Assembly: GCF_008831285.2 (NCBI RefSeq)
Contig: NC_045146.1
Span: 2,382,001 to 2,446,000 of the forward strand
Source: Nymphaea colorata
Lineage: Eukaryota; Streptophyta; Magnoliopsida; Nymphaeales; Nymphaeaceae
Reading direction: 5' to 3'
DNA length: 64,000 bases
Notes under the pieces: model-generated
Told to the model about the DNA's origin: nothing
What the model saw: the letters and a program-made list of their open reading frames with translations, nothing else
Database searches by the model: none
Shown: positions 47,901 through 61,516 of the stretch, piece after piece
How the letters are laid out: each line of letters starts with the position of its first letter
How positions within the stretch are numbered: the stretch's first letter is position 1
Program-made: the position numbers and the translations under genes

Positions 47901-50900
47901 TGATGAAAACTGTAGCCCAAAACAACTTATCATCATGAATATATCTTTTACGGCAGTTTTTAGTGATACAAAAAAAAAAAAAAAACCTTTTACATTTATG
48001 TTAAAAAGTGTTTTCAGCAAAATGTGAACCCTTAATCCATTTATAAACACTAATATAATATAAATTATCTGTTCTAGCTCAAGTTCTTTTTGTAAAAAAA
48101 AAAAAAAAAAACTTTCTACTATCAAAATTTTAATATTCTAAAAGCCACTCATTTTTCACTTACCTAAAAAACATTATGAAAGTTAAAAAAGGCTCACTTA
48201 ATATGTGTTTCTCACCAAATCACTTTTAAGACCATATCTAAAGGTTAGATTGCAAAAAAAAAAAAAAAAAAAAAAAGTTAATAGATCTAGTTTTTGTCTC
48301 TTACTTAAGTAGTATTTATCAAAACATGCAAAACTTGATTTGATCTCCTACTCCGAATAAAGAATGGTAAGAGAAGCGATGGTGCTGCCACATACAGTCA
48401 GGTACGTTTCTTTCACATTCGAGCAGCTTGCCGAATAACACCAAAAATGTAATGGGGAATGGGGAAAAGAAAGAAAAACACGTTGGTATTTTACTTGTTA
48501 GTAGGGAGGGAAGAAAAGAGCCGTATTTTCGAAGAGGGGGCGTGGATTCTTTCCAATTATTCAATGTCCTCTAGCGCAAAGAGTTGAGTTGATTTGAAGG
48601 GAAGAAAAGGAGAAAGGAATCAAAGGATCAGAGTGATGTCTTTGTCATGGAAAGGAACATAAATAGGTACATGCACCTTGGCACAAAAGACATGCCATGT
48701 ACCCTTAAATTGTTATCCATGTGATATCAAGAACCACTGCCCCCACCAACTTGTCTGGACCCCCAAATGTTTTCACTTGTCCCTAACAAACGCTTCTCTC
48801 TTCTCTCTCTATTTTATATATATATATATATCATTTCTTTTTTTCTTAACCGTTCATCATGTTGGATCAGACAATCTTTATGACTCCGCGTAGCCAAAGT
48901 CACTGGAAAGAGATATTTGACTTGTTCAGGCACCAGTTGGCATGATTAAGATCTTGTATATATGTATATATATATATATAAAAGGAGATGTCATATGTGA
49001 CATCAATGAACCTGTCATTTTCATCAAATAAGTGTTTCCCTAATGGGTTATTGACGAGGGACGCAGCTTGGATTTTTTCTAAAAACGTTATAACATACGA
49101 AATCTTAAGGCCAAACTGGAAATAAACAAATTCTATAAGAAAACTAAGGTCCTCTAAGACAACATAAGCTATACATTAAGTTCAGTTTTTAGATGGTTTA
49201 CCGAGAAAACTTCCACTTTCGGGTGAAAATTATCGCATCTTGGTGTGCTAGAGTTACCATGATTTTAAGTAGAACCAAACAAGTGATTTAAAAGTACTAC
49301 CTAGGTTCGGCAGCTCAGGACCTCGAGGGTAGGAGGAATAAAGAGGTTTTCAGACATTTTTTTCGGAGGATGATAATAGTTATTAACCTCTTATTTACCC
49401 GAAAAACATATATGTTTATGTAAAAACTTTTTTACACATTTATATATATATATATATATATTTATTTTCAAATATGCTATCATGAAAAACTATGTGGAGT
49501 AAGTTCAAGATGAACAATTAAAGTGTAAAGGTCATGATGCCCACCAATTTCTCTCTCTCTCTCTCTCTTCTTTTATTTTTTTTTGCTGGGGCTAGGTAAA
49601 AGATTCATGACCGTGGGTCAGGACAGCCTATCAAAGGTCACGAAAGACATGATGCCATTATCAGTGTCGTCTTCTACCTCACGCTGGCCATTTGCGAACC
49701 CACCAGAATCTCATACGCAATGACGGAAACGGCCCCCAAACTTCATAACTAATACCAAAGCAACCCTAACCCGCCCTGTCTGACATTCCTTTCAATACAA
49801 AAAAGTTACTTGTGTCATATTCCTAGGTAAATATATATAAATATATTCAAACTGAATTATTAATTTCTCAACACAAAAATTTGTGCTGTTTTCTGGTGAA
49901 AAAAATTGAAGACATATGTTGCTTCACCAACTTCCATGTCGTATAACTTTTCGCAAGATGAACACGCGTTTCGAGAATAAATAATAAAAAAATAGGCTTT
50001 GCGAATATAGGCAACGGAGAAGGACCTTGAGAGTTCGTGCAATTAACGAAAGTTAAGGCCATCGAACGGCTGGTCATGAGTTGCAGGTGTACTCATGCTT
50101 CCTCCCCACCACCCAAGAATGGCAGAAACTCTCTGAGCCGAAAATTCATAAAAATTTAAAGAGTTTTTGGCGTTCGAAACTCCGACGAAGCGATCAAAAG
50201 TAGCAAGATATTATCATTAGATAAGTGCCACCATTTCGTTTTCATAGTAAAGGTCAATAAAAATTTTTATTCAACGGGTTTTTGCCGTTGAAGAGATTGA
50301 ATGAAACTTGGTGATCTTTGGTTGCCTGTTCCGAATCTAAACCAGATGGCGTGATCGATCGATCCATCTCTTTTAGTTTATGACGTAAATGGAAATCGGC
50401 CGCTGAAATAATTACTCTCAACAGTACAATCTCGCATACTTCAACTGTACCGGAGAGCAACAGATCAGAAACAAGAAACGAAAAGGAAAAAAAAATCATT
50501 GGAAGCAATCAATTTTTTTTTGGTAGCGAGTACAGAAAAGGGGGGGGGGGGGGGTGAAATCTACAGTCGCAGAAAGCAAAACAGGAAGAATAATGGCGGA
50601 AAAGGAAAGGGAAATAGGAATAGAAATCCAAAGGGCAATACCATCAATAGTAAGTGGCAAATTTTTCGAACGAAACACCAAGGAAGGATTTGAAGCAAAA
50701 GAAGACAACGACGAAGAAGAAGAAGCAGGGAGACGTACCATTATCCAGGTGAAGACTGGACAAGAAGCCAGCAGGAGAACTACTGTGCCTCGTGAGCGAG
50801 CTCTTGAAATTACTCGCCGCCGGAAAACTCCCCATAGCCGCGTGCCCCAACAAGGAGAACCCACCTGCCGTACCGCCCCCGCTGCCACCGTCAGCTCCAC

Positions 50901-51288
50901 CACCGCCGCCGCCGCTGACGTGAAACACGGTCTCCGAGTCGCAGAACGGATTGCTTCGACCGCATCCGGCCTGGCCCTTCTTCAGAGCCTCCTCCATTGA
51001 GGGTGGTGGGGGCGGCGCCGGCGGCCGGGACTGCTGGGCCTCCGACCTTGGGGGCCCGGCCTCCTCGAGATCCGGAGGCGTGGCAGCAGACGGCGAGGCG
51101 GTCATCCGACAGCTCGACTCCGACGTCAGGCAGGAGGAATCCACGGGGAAGTACTTGCCCATCAGGTTCACCGCCGCCGGGCCGTGGAATTCGTTGGCCG
51201 ATCCGCTCACCAGGCTCTCCAGAAACGAGCTCGGCGCGGACCTATACCGCATCAAGCCGCTCCCCATCTGCGACTGACTCGAATACAT
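44981..51288 (-). CDS. FBH: bHLH transcription factor, FBH (bHLH122/128/130) group
   Basis: Reverse-strand exons 51288-50739, 47233-46875, 46713-46582, 46461-46396, 45956-45888 and 45040-44981 join in phase to 1236 nt (411 residues). Residues 14-24 carry RYRSAPSSFLE and 167-178 RHSSSPAGFLSS, both conserved N-terminal motifs of this group. Residues 228-245 have the SFSRQDSG-like motif. The bHLH region is about 329-392: CKIRAKRGCATHPRSIAER, ERRTRIS, LVPNMDKQTNTADMLDLA. The tail is ESANCTCSSKQ. Arabidopsis FBH members bind E-boxes in the CONSTANS promoter and some act in stomatal or stress responses; the role here is inferred. The first Met is 51288; the frame extends upstream only through GTG. 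Exon 1 is GC-rich with Gly and Pro runs. Intron 1 is 3.5 kb. Confidence 0.92.
47234..50738 (-). other. First intron of the bHLH gene
   Basis: A 3.5-kb intron, far longer than the other four (120-847 bp). It is AT-rich with several poly-A/T tracts, (AT)n at 48819-48833 and 49441-49463, a CT run near 49552-49568, and a fragment near 48848 related to the 1873-2679 array. No extra exon or independent gene was identified inside it. Confidence 0.6.
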
Positions 51289-51429
51289 CTCCACAGACAG
51301 ACAGAGAAACAGAAAGAGAGAGATGATCTGAGCGTTGCAGAGAGGAAACGGCCACCAGTGACTCAGTGTGGAGAAAGAGGAGAAGACGATTCACAGATAA
51401 TGGAGACGAAGAGCGAGAGAGAGTCTCAT

Positions 51430-51437
51430 CTATATAA
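51430..51437 (-). promoter_or_regulatory. Possible TATA box of the bHLH gene
   Basis: The reverse strand reads TTATATAG about 142 nt upstream of the start codon. It is followed by a GA/CT-rich leader, a common arrangement in plant 5'UTRs. Confidence 0.4.
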
Positions 51438-51440
51438 TAA

Positions 51441-51825
51441 TAGTATTCTGCTAAGGAAACTTCATGGCTTCACCAGCTGTTCCTCTCTCTCCCCCGCCCT
51501 CTCCGACTCTTGGAAGCATCCAATTCGACACGAATCGGTTAATTCCGAATCGTCTATCCGAGTCTCAAGCGTCAACCAAAGAATCGTATCGATCCCCTGG
51601 TCCCGCGAGGTGGTCCTCTCAGCTTGCTGCGGCCGTCTCGAGTGCCTCGGCCAGCTCATAGTTTCAGGGTTACAAGCAAAGCCAAGAGGTAATATTCAGT
51701 TACACACCGAGACGGATCGGATTCACCGTTTCGGATCATCTGTCTGCATTCCGGCAAGATAAGAGGGATGCGCCACCGAAAGATGACAGCCGATGAACAA
51801 TTTAGTTTACTTTTTCCCTAAAATT

Positions 51826-51863
<38 letters not shown>

Positions 51864-53234
51864 TGTGTTTTTCCTTGTAAAGGAAAAATCCTTTTAACCT
51901 TTTACAACATAAATTATAGTTAATTACATCCACCAAATACCATGTATCAAAAAATCGTGATTAGTAATTTGACAGAATTTAAAAGATCAAGGTAAAATTC
52001 TTTTAGCCTTTCGTGTATAGAATTTAAAAGATCAAGAAAAAATTCTTTTAACCTTTCACAACATACACTGTACGATGGTATAATGTTAATTTTTTTGATG
52101 AAATTTAGAATATTAAAAGTAATTTTGCTTATATATATATAATTAATTAAATTGGATCATGATGACATGGGAAAGGAGGGGTAGAGAGAGGACGTGGATC
52201 CTGCGATCTTGGAGGATTGGATGGTTTGGATTTGTCAGCCTTTTGATTGTTTATTTTTCCGGCTTTTTGAAGCATAATGCTGTCCATGTCAGAGATCATG
52301 ATACCGTGCACTGGGACGGAAGGAAGGCTTAGGCTTGTGAGTGAAATGGGGTCAGGGTGGGGTTTCTCCTTGCGGCCGATTCGATTCAACCGTTCCAGAA
52401 CCGATCCATTCGTATGACGCCTCCTGTGATTTTTTCTTTTGGTTTATATTTAATACGATCAATAGTGCACCAAAATCTTTAACAATGTTCTGTACATGAT
52501 CAGGTTTTAATTGCATGGTTAAGAAGAAACAGCCTTAATTTATGTAATTTAATCTCTGAATCAGTAATCCGAGTTAAGTTATAGTGATTGATGCGATACC
52601 AACAAAAGGAGTGGTTGTTTATATGTTTATAAGTTATAGTAAAACACTTTCATGTTTGCTTAAGTGAAACTGCCTTTCACGTAAACATTAAAGTAGTTAT
52701 GTCCATATGTTTGAGGTTTTGGTTTGATTCGGAGTTTGTGTGGACTTAAAATACATCAAATTGAGTGTCGCACTTGCTGCTATTTACAACTTAAATAAGT
52801 AATACACTAGAACGTGACAATGACTATATGATTCAAACCTTGGATTCTTTGAGTGTGAGTTGTCTTGCCACCTGATTGCATTATGCTCTTTAATATAAGA
52901 GTTTTTCAATTACGAGGTAATTAATTGAGATGATGTACAAGTACAACTCTAGAGAGAGATGAAGAGAATTGTCCAGTTTATCATTTTTTAACTAATTTGT
53001 TCAACCTTAAATTCTACTAATCAAACCTTGATTAAAGACTGACTGCTTTATCTATTATTTTATCTTTAAATGTTCTATGCTGTAAATTTAATGAGGAAAA
53101 TTGATCAACAGATGAAGAGTAAAAAAATGTCCCGATGCATTGAACTACACACATTGTTTCTTTCATTAAAAAAAACAATAAATAGTGTTCATTCGTCATT
53201 AAATTTCATGTGATAGATGATAAACAATAGTTCA

Positions 53235-53278
<44 letters not shown>

Positions 53279-56200
53279 TGCTTTTATTGCATAAGTTGGC
53301 CAGATGATCGTGGAGAAACAAAAGCCGTCATTTCTAAGAAGCTACTTCAATATAATATCCACATCGCTTGTCATGAAAAATCAAGTGTTCCATCACGTTA
53401 GAATGAGAATTTTTTTTCCTGGGGATTCCTGATAAGCATATTTTCATGATGCTCAATTCTTTATACTGACTTTCATGTTCGTCTCTTTCTCTTGCTTATC
53501 CATGGCAAATGAATCACTATATATCTCGCCCAATGTGGGAAAAAGGTTAAGAGTGAATGTCAAATAAGTAAAACAATAAAGGGAAATAAGTAGCTACCAA
53601 ATCCTTATATACTAGATCTAATGAGAATCAATTTTGCGAATTGAATTATGGAGATGAAGTTGAAAATATGAAAGATAAGCTGTTTTTTATCAAGAAACCA
53701 AAATACTTACAAAAAAAGAGGAGAAAGAGAGGTTCTCGGGGGGATTGGTGCAATGGTCGGTCGAGATGAAAGCTGGTAGGCAGTCAGTGTTAATGCAGCT
53801 TCACTTAATGGCATTGCTAGTTTGATCTTCAACACAAAAGATTTTAGTGCGAAATTCATCAAACGTTCAAAAGATTGACTTTGGTATGATCGGGATAGGT
53901 TGCCTTCTTTTTAGGGCAATTTTTGTTTGTTGAAGGATAATTATATAACTTAGAAAAAAGTTTTACACTGTCTCAAAGATTATGAGAAGCGCCTTGTGAG
54001 TACATTCTGAATCTGTCTCAAAGATTATGACATGTACATAATTTACTAAAACTATTGTTTCATAATAAACTTACTCATTTTTTGATAAGATTCATGAGAC
54101 ACTCATAAAATAAAATATCTCTATTACCAAACTACCATAAGTTAAATGGCATTTAAGTTGAGAAGATTTTGATTAGAAGTTACATATTAAGAAAAAAGAG
54201 AATATTTTTTGTTGCCGAAAAAGTTATTTAGGCCATTTTTCATTTTTAAGGGTAATTTTGTCATTTAAAAACTTTTTTTTTTTACACTTTTATCATTTTG
54301 TCCTTGTAAGGGGACTTGTTTTAAGTGAAAAGTTTTGGGATTAGAAGTTACAAATTAGAAAGAAGAGGGAAACATTTCTGTCGTTTGAAAAAATATGCAC
54401 GCCCTCCACAAATTACATCTATTTAACCATATTTCCGCAAATCTGTGGGGATCACACCACTCTAGAAAGCAAAGAAGAAATACATAAAAAAGTTTGGTGG
54501 AAAAAATTAGTAGTTTAATCATGAGCAGAACCCACTGCGACAAAAGTTATTAGATGCACACTCCTATTCAAACTACTAATTTTATTTGAAATTCATATTT
54601 ACTTCAAATCTCATTCCATGAACATACCAAATACATGTTCAAAAACATAGAAATAAACTCAATACAAAAGTTTGAGTTGATAAGATTTGTACTCCTTGTG
54701 CTTGAACCTCAGATCAAGGATTTCACTTACAAATTAAAAATCTCATCCAGTTTGGTGAGCTTAGCTCTGATTTACAATTCACAATAACTACATATATGAC
54801 CGCTACTCCTAAAATATCGATATATGGAAACCAAAAAAATAGAAATAAGAAATTACTCGAGTAAAAAAAAAAATCCTCAAAATGGGCAAAACAAAATCCT
54901 AATATAGTGTGGACCATAACGTGAGATCCAAATCCAAAATGAAGACTGAAATCCAAACTCAACTGGTACATACAGTAAGAAAAATAGCAAATTAAGTAAA
55001 CCCCCAAGAAAAAAAAAAGTTAATGAAGTTCCCTGCATCACCAACCTTTTCTAAACCTAACAATTGAGTAAAGGAAAAACAAAAATAAACTGATGAAACA
55101 TGGAGATGATAAATATATAACAACTAAAAGTGATCATAGCAGTTAACCAAAAGTGCTTCAGTAATTTTCAAAAGGCTGAAGATTCATTATAATGTCAGGA
55201 TAGGAAAAGGCCATTGATGGTGAGAAATGAATACGATAGCAACCCATTTTGACGCATTAACGTATGAACCAACCTTTGTACTGCTTTGCTTAGTTTGACA
55301 GTATCTTTCTTCTTCATTGAACAGTTCTAAAACAGAACCTAAATTAACAAAGGCACCTGCAAATCCATAATTTGATGACTAGTTAAGGCAAATTCACGCC
55401 GTGACGTTGATTTCAAAGTCGAAAGTCAGTACAGTGAACAAGCGCAGAAACTCTTTGGAAGATCAGTGGACGTATTAATTCGCACATATAATTGCATCGG
55501 CAAATCTTTTTGGCCGCATGGGCATTCAATGTTTGGTCCTGACCGCCATTAAAACCGATCATGCTGGCAGCGAGGGCAGGCAGGGTAAGTGGTCCGGACG
55601 TTTTTTGGAGGTTTCTTCCGCTCATTAAAAGAAAGGAGGACAACAAGAAAGATCACGGCCGGCCATCTTTACGGTTAGGCGTCAGTTTTTGTGAGGTCAA
55701 TTTTCCGACCAACCTCTGCTGCATGTTCCTCACATGGAGCCGGCGAATCCAGTCCAGCTAACAGCGCCCCTTATTTTCCGGCAGCTCGGACCGCTGTATT
55801 TGGTGGAATTAAAAGGTGGGCAGACTCTTTCATGATTGGTTCATTCCCTGCCTTTGCTTTTGTGGGGATCGAATTGACTTCTCGTTGGGGACCTTCCTTG
55901 CATTAATGAAATGCAATCAGTTGGTTAATTAATTTTTTACAGGCTGCAAGGTTTAGAAGAGACGTCTCCAAAGGCACAGTTGTCTGTAGAAGATAGGTCT
56001 GTAGTTCAATTTGCATGGCCGAAATTTTCCAAGACTCCGTTGATACTATATGCTAAGAACCGACTTTCAAAATACATATATATGGGATGTATGATACTTA
56101 TTTAAAGCTAAATCTTACCTTAATCTGAATCTGATGAGATATTTATCTATAATTTAATCTGAATCCATATATGATCACAACTATTTTCTCAAAACCAAAT

Positions 56201-56584
56201 GTGATCCAGTTTCTTAAATTCCTTTTTCATACCTTGAAGCAGTTTAGTCTGATGTCCGATCAACATGTGACATCCTTCCTAGTTTCCTGATTTCATTGGC
56301 TTCCTCAAACTCAATTGGTTTCTTCTGAGTTCTTCTTGGTCCTGCAAGTGGTCGCATTTGAGTCAACATGTAGATTAATACATGATTGACATAGTGTTTG
56401 CCTCGAGCCATTGATATTATTGCCATAAACAGTGGGAAGAAAAGGATGCTCTGCCTGCCGAATTAGGACATCAATATTTATGACGTTGAAGTTGAAGGAA
56501 GGCAGGCAGGCAGGAGTACTTCAATGCTGCAGGTACATCATCCTTATTGGCATAAGTGGGTAATGTGGCCCCAACTTGCCGGTT
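51441..56584. other. Intergenic, no gene recognised
   Basis: AT-rich sequence with (AT)n at 51831-51860 and 53238-53275. The second tract is flanked by TGCATA and TATGCA, making a perfect palindrome of the whole tract. The short reverse frame 52147-52389 shows no domain. The region near 55560-55910 is less AT-rich but has no recognisable family. Confidence 0.5.
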
Positions 56585-56753
56585 CAGGGGCGGAGGCAGG
56601 TGTAGGCAATTGCCCACACAACCCGTAAAAGTGTTTAATTTAATATAGATATATTAGGACAATTTTTCTCATTTACATATTCATACCTTTTAAAAATTTA
56701 AAATGTTTATTACTAGTGTCCGGTAGTCAAAAATTTCTAGCTCTGCCTACGTG
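56585..56753. mobile_element. Degenerate Tip100-like hAT MITE
   Basis: It begins CAGGGGCGGAGGCAGG and ends with AAATTTCTAGCTCTGCCTACGTG, whose complement resembles the start. The size (169 bp) and the AAATTT next to the end match the copies at 57957 and 58460. No target duplication is visible. Confidence 0.5.
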
Positions 56754-57355
56754 CTTATCAATAAAACAGAAAAAAGAAGCTTAATGTACAAGTACTATTA
56801 ATTTTTTTTCAGGAGGGTGGTACATCTCTTTTGTTTGTTAGTCTGGATTCACATGGCGGCATACTTAGCTTTGTTAAGGGGTATTTCTATTTTCCAAAAA
56901 ACTTTTTCTTTCCAGTTTGGCCCTTAGAGGAGAAGGTTCTCCTACTTTCCAAAATATGGGCATTTTGGTCATGTTAAGCTCTAAATGAGAGCTCGTCTGT
57001 TCGGGGCCTGAACATATAGAGTCTTCTCAGCTGCAGATCCAGTTGTGTGCAAAAACTTGTGTACACTACAAATCTACACCCTTTAAAAAAAAAAGAGAGG
57101 GTAAGGGCATTTTAGGAATTTTCATCATGAGATGTGCTTTTTGTCTTTTTATTAATTTATAATCTCCCTTTTATCCTTCTGAAAAACCAACCACATTTTC
57201 ACCTTATGAAGGATATTCTGGATATGATTGCTCAGGGGTGTGCATATAACTAGCTTCGTCTCAGTCCGCCCAGGCGCTTCATTTATTTGTGCTAGCTTGC
57301 TTTTAGTTTCAAAATTTTGACACCAAATAAAATTTTTCAAAATTATGATTTTTTT

Positions 57356-57416
<61 letters not shown>

Positions 57417-57956
57417 ATTTTCCTACCCAATGTCTTAATCTCCATGCATCGATTATGGATCTAAAGTGCAAGTTGACCAGTGAACTGTAATGGCTTAGTG
57501 CTCATGTGACCGCCACCGTTTTTTCATAAATTAAGACGTGATGTTCTTTCCTGCTTTCAATTTTTCATATTTAATATTATTTTTGATGAGCCAGGTGGAC
57601 TAACTACTTGGATGCAGACACGAGTCTTGGAAACCACATGATGATTTGGGTAATCAGATTAATCAATTGCTTCTAAGCACTGTTGTCATTCACATGCTTT
57701 AATTAAAAATGATTTCCGTTTCATACTATAAAAATCAATAACGAGGTAGGACCACATTATTCCTGCCCTATCCGATCCAGAAAGATCAACTACTTTTAAT
57801 CTCTCAACTCAAACGAAAGTGAACAATAAAGTTAAAAAAAAAAAAAAAGTGTCAGTGTTGTCTCCAAATTTTAAAATTCAGCAACATTATTAAGTCCTTT
57901 ATGCTTGCCATATGCAATTAAGCTGCTGTAGAAATGTCAGCAAAATATTACCTTAG
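56754..57956. other. Intergenic with a long (AT)n microsatellite
   Basis: The (AT)n tract at about 57359-57412 is the main feature. No gene is recognised. Confidence 0.5.
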
Positions 57957-58133
57957 CAGGGGTGAAACCAGAAATTTTTTACGAGTGAGTCTAAATTAAA
58001 GTTTTTATGTTTTGATTAGGGCTAAAATATCATTTTTCAAAAAGTTTTATATGAAACAAGTTAAATTTTCTAAAATTTACATGTAATTTTTTTTTAGGTA
58101 GGGCGTGAGCCCTACCTTGGCTTCGTCCCTATG
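57957..58133. mobile_element. Tip100-like hAT MITE
   Basis: It begins CAGGGGTGAAACCAGAAATT and ends CTTGGCTTCGTCCCTATG, imperfect inverted repeats. It shares AATTAAAGTTT, AAAATTTACATNTAA and GCCCCTAC-like words with the copy at 58460. The target duplication has been lost or cannot be recognised. Confidence 0.55.
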
Positions 58134-58323
58134 TTAGGACTTTGTAAGGTTTGGGGTGAGCAGAAGCTTATCGAAAGAAAAATAAAGTCCTCTCATCTTC
58201 TTCTTATTCTCAGCTTTAAGAGCTGCTTCAAGACCTTTATGGACCTCAATGATGTACTACCACTCTTTGCAATCCAAATAAGTAGCCGTCAAAAAAATAA
58301 GAAGTCAAGCACCTTCTCTTGAG

Positions 58324-58378
58324 GAACTCTTTTAACGATTGAGCATTCACTGGCTTGACAACCCGACCAACTACACTA
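58324..58378 (-). repeat. Possible tRNA-derived SINE fragment
   Basis: The reverse strand carries TAGTGTAGTTGGTCGGG (58378-58362). It matches the A-box-like word of the SINE candidate at 59500-59554 at nearly every base. A matching B box is not present at the expected distance, so this is at most a truncated copy. Confidence 0.3.
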
Positions 58379-58459
58379 TGTTTGAACAATTTGTTGAAGT
58401 TTTAAATGACATAAAAAAAGTCTTTAGTTAGCTGGTTTGTTGAGGGCTTTGGATCAAAG

Positions 58460-58644
58460 AAGGGTAGAGCCAGAAATTTTTGACGAGGCGAACCAAATTA
58501 AAGTTTCAAAATTTTGAATAGGACCAACAAAACTTTTATATAAAACAAATAAAATTTTTAAAATTTACATATAACTTTTTTTAAAGTTTTTTTTTTTTAA
58601 GTGGGGCCAAGGCTTATGGGGCCCCTACCCTGGCTCCACCCTTC
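58460..58644. mobile_element. Tip100-like hAT MITE, 185 bp, with target duplication
   Basis: The ends AAGGGTAGAGCCAG and CTGGCTCCACCCTTC are near-perfect inverted repeats. Flanks GATCAAAG (58452-58459) and GATCAATG (58645-58652) match at 7 of 8 bases. It shares its interior with the copy at 57957-58133. There is no coding capacity. Confidence 0.75.
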
Positions 58645-58885
58645 GATCAATGACCTTTAGGTTAGAAGAGGTTGAGAGCTTGTTACCACTGGTCAAGGAC
58701 TGCCCAACTCTGTCTTATTTACAAAAAAAAAAAAAAAGGACCAATGATGGTTTTGTTTGATGAAGAAACCTTTGCGTTTTCGTGATGGTACATTCCCCCT
58801 CTTCAGAATGGTATATATCCTGCACATGCCAGGGACTGTCAAACACGGTGAAAGTTATTTGTTGATGGCCTTTACGCTTTAAAAG

Positions 58886-59168
58886 TAAGCCTGGGTACCG
58901 GGCCGGGCTGCCGCCCGATCGGGCCCGAGCTCGATCCAGCCCTTTAATAATTTACAAAAAATATTTTTTATTATTTTTTAAACTTAATAATGTATATTTT
59001 ATAATTAAAATATATTTTATAATATTAAAAATAATTATTTATAATTAAAAATAATTTTTATTATCAAACAGGCTGGGCTGGGCTGGGCAGGGCCCAGGCT
59101 ATCGGGTCGAGCCCGAGCCAGGTCTTACCTAGCCGGGCCGGCCCAGCCCGGCCCCATGCCCACCTCTA
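58886..59168. mobile_element. hAT-type MITE with GC-rich ends (283 bp)
   Basis: It starts TAAGCCTGGGTACCGGG and ends CCCCATGCCCACCTCTA, inverted repeats of the same type as the element nested in the retrotransposon. It has a perfect 8-bp duplication TTTAAAAG (58878-58885 and 59169-59176). The interior is AT-rich (TATTTTATAATTAAAA-type), bounded on both sides by GGGCCGGGC-like words. Confidence 0.9.
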
Positions 59169-59176
59169 TTTAAAAG

Positions 59177-59803
59177 CCCACTGCCCGACTTCACTCACGG
59201 ATTTAAGAAGATCCTTACTGTGGGGCGCTTGTCCAAATCTGTGGATTTGAATCGTATCGACATGTACGAGAGCTACTTTAGCCTTACGGCTAAGGGTGCT
59301 GACCTCAAAGATATTGAACTCCACACATCCTTAGATTTCAAGATTTTTCGAGGTTTATTTTAAAGAGGACGAAGCTTTTTTGTTTACTTTGTTTGTAGGG
59401 TTTAGGCTTGCTTTGAAACTTGGGTAAAAATTATAATTACTTTTGTCAACTCAAGAATAGCCCACCACCATATGTAGTACAATGGATTAGTATTAAAGAG
59501 AATCCAACAGATGACTGAGCCTTCACTGACACACTAGCTCGACCAATTACACTACGCCCTGAAGGGGGCTAAGAATACCTCGACGTGAAAGTTATGTATG
59601 AAACCATTTAGCCAAAGAAAAAGAAAAAGTAGATAATTCCAGAGGTCATTAACTCAAAAAGAAATCAGTGATTCAGAATACATTTGTAACTACTCAACAG
59701 GCTTTTGTAAGAGCTGAGATGGCTCCTAGTTGTTGATGTTTGAATCATGCATGATATTGCTTGAGTTCGACTAAATTTTAAAAAAAAAGTCACATTAACT
59801 TCT

Positions 59804-59846
<43 letters not shown>

Positions 59847-60327
59847 GTGTGTGTGAGAGAATCTTGACTTGCCATTGAGGGAATGAATTCATTGAAGGAA
59901 TGAATTCCTTTATTATTCCTATCCAGGAACAAAACTGTGAATTCTAGCGTGCAATTTGACAATGGAATGAGTTCCCTTATTATTCTGCTTTCAGTTAGGA
60001 AGCTTTGTCGTTAGTAATGTTGACATAATTCGTTGAGAACTATAGAGGTTGGTTGGAGCCGATACGTATATTCTCCCTTTCTTTGAACATGCTTTCCGGT
60101 TTTAGGACCATGGTAATAGTAAAGAAAAATATACAATCGACAATATAATTGCATATTTGCTTCATACATTGGAAGTGCACCAACGTATATTTTTATTTGA
60201 AGAGGAGCAAAAGATATATTCCTGCCCACCTACAAACCCTCACCCCACAAAAAAAAAAAAAGAAAAGGAAAAGAAAGGGCAAAAAGCTATATGCAGTTTT
60301 TCCTTTGGCAGGCAGCTTGACTCGATC
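59177..60327. other. Intergenic with SINE relic and (AT)n tract
   Basis: It contains the SINE candidate listed at 59500-59554 and an (AT)n tract near 59808-59840. No gene is recognised. Confidence 0.5.
59500..59554 (-). repeat. tRNA-derived SINE promoter region (A and B boxes)
   Basis: On the reverse strand, A-box-like TAGTGTAATTGGTCGAG (59554-59538) and B-box-like GTTGGATTC (59508-59500) are separated by 29 nt. The forward-strand candidate at 62632 has the same spacing and similar boxes. It is not a functional tRNA, since the arms do not pair. Confidence 0.5.
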
Positions 60328-60776
<449 letters not shown>

Positions 60777-61128
60777 ACTGGATCACTTATTATTAATGTA
60801 TACACATTCTAGCTCTGTGGTTCTATCCTAAAATTGTAACAATATGCTAAGAATGATAAAAATCACAACCACAAAATCCAATTGATGTGATGGTGTGAAA
60901 AAATGACATGAATGAATTAAAAAAGCACATCAACAAATTGCCGTGCACTAGATATTTTGATTATTGAATCAAATGTGCTTTGGAAAAGCCATAGGAGGAA
61001 ACCATAACCGACCAATCCCCTTTGGCTAATAGCTTAATAGCCCATGTAAGACATAAAGTTCTAACAAGGACCAATAGTGAATAATATATTGGTAGAGAAA
61101 CCAATAAATAGTAATAGAACCGTATGGT

Positions 61129-61516
61129 TAGGGATGTCAATAGATCAGATTTGACTCAGATATATATTTGCCATGTCCACTTGTCTGAATATTTATATAT
61201 GCAGATTCAAATTCAGGCAAAGAAAACTTGATGCCATATCTGAATTCAAAACCTGAATCTAATCCAAACCAAAATTTTTAAACCAAATCCAAACCACATT
61301 ATAGACATTGAAAATATGATATTTATTGAAAACTATATCTGACAGTCCGAATTTGGTCAATATTTACTTAAGTGTGAATTTGAGTACGATTGGATGCCAT
61401 TTCTTATATCTGAATCTCATCTGGATTCTTAATCGGACATCAAATTCTTTTTCATATTCGATTTCCCATGTGGTTTGGATGGATATCGGCTCTAATCGGA
61501 TCTATTGGTATCTCTA
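61129..61516. mobile_element. Probable hAT-type MITE, 388 bp
   Basis: Ends TAGGGATGTCAATAGATCAGA and (complement of the right end) TAGAGATACCAATAGATCCGA align over more than 30 bases. The interior has repeated AATCCAAACC and TGAATC words. The flanking 8-mers do not match well, so the insertion is old or the edges are slightly off. Confidence 0.6.

Noticed and set aside
51289-51294. Two-residue N-terminal extension of the bHLH protein through GTG
   Set aside because: GTG is not a normal nuclear start; the ATG at 51288 gives the expected N-terminus.
50951-51762. Forward-strand frames of 108-192 codons
   Set aside because: They are antisense to the GC-rich first exon and leader of the bHLH gene and show no domain.
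53745-53785. Possible extra SINE or tRNA-like A box (TTGGTGCAATGGTCGG)
   Set aside because: No B box at the expected distance and no foldable tRNA.
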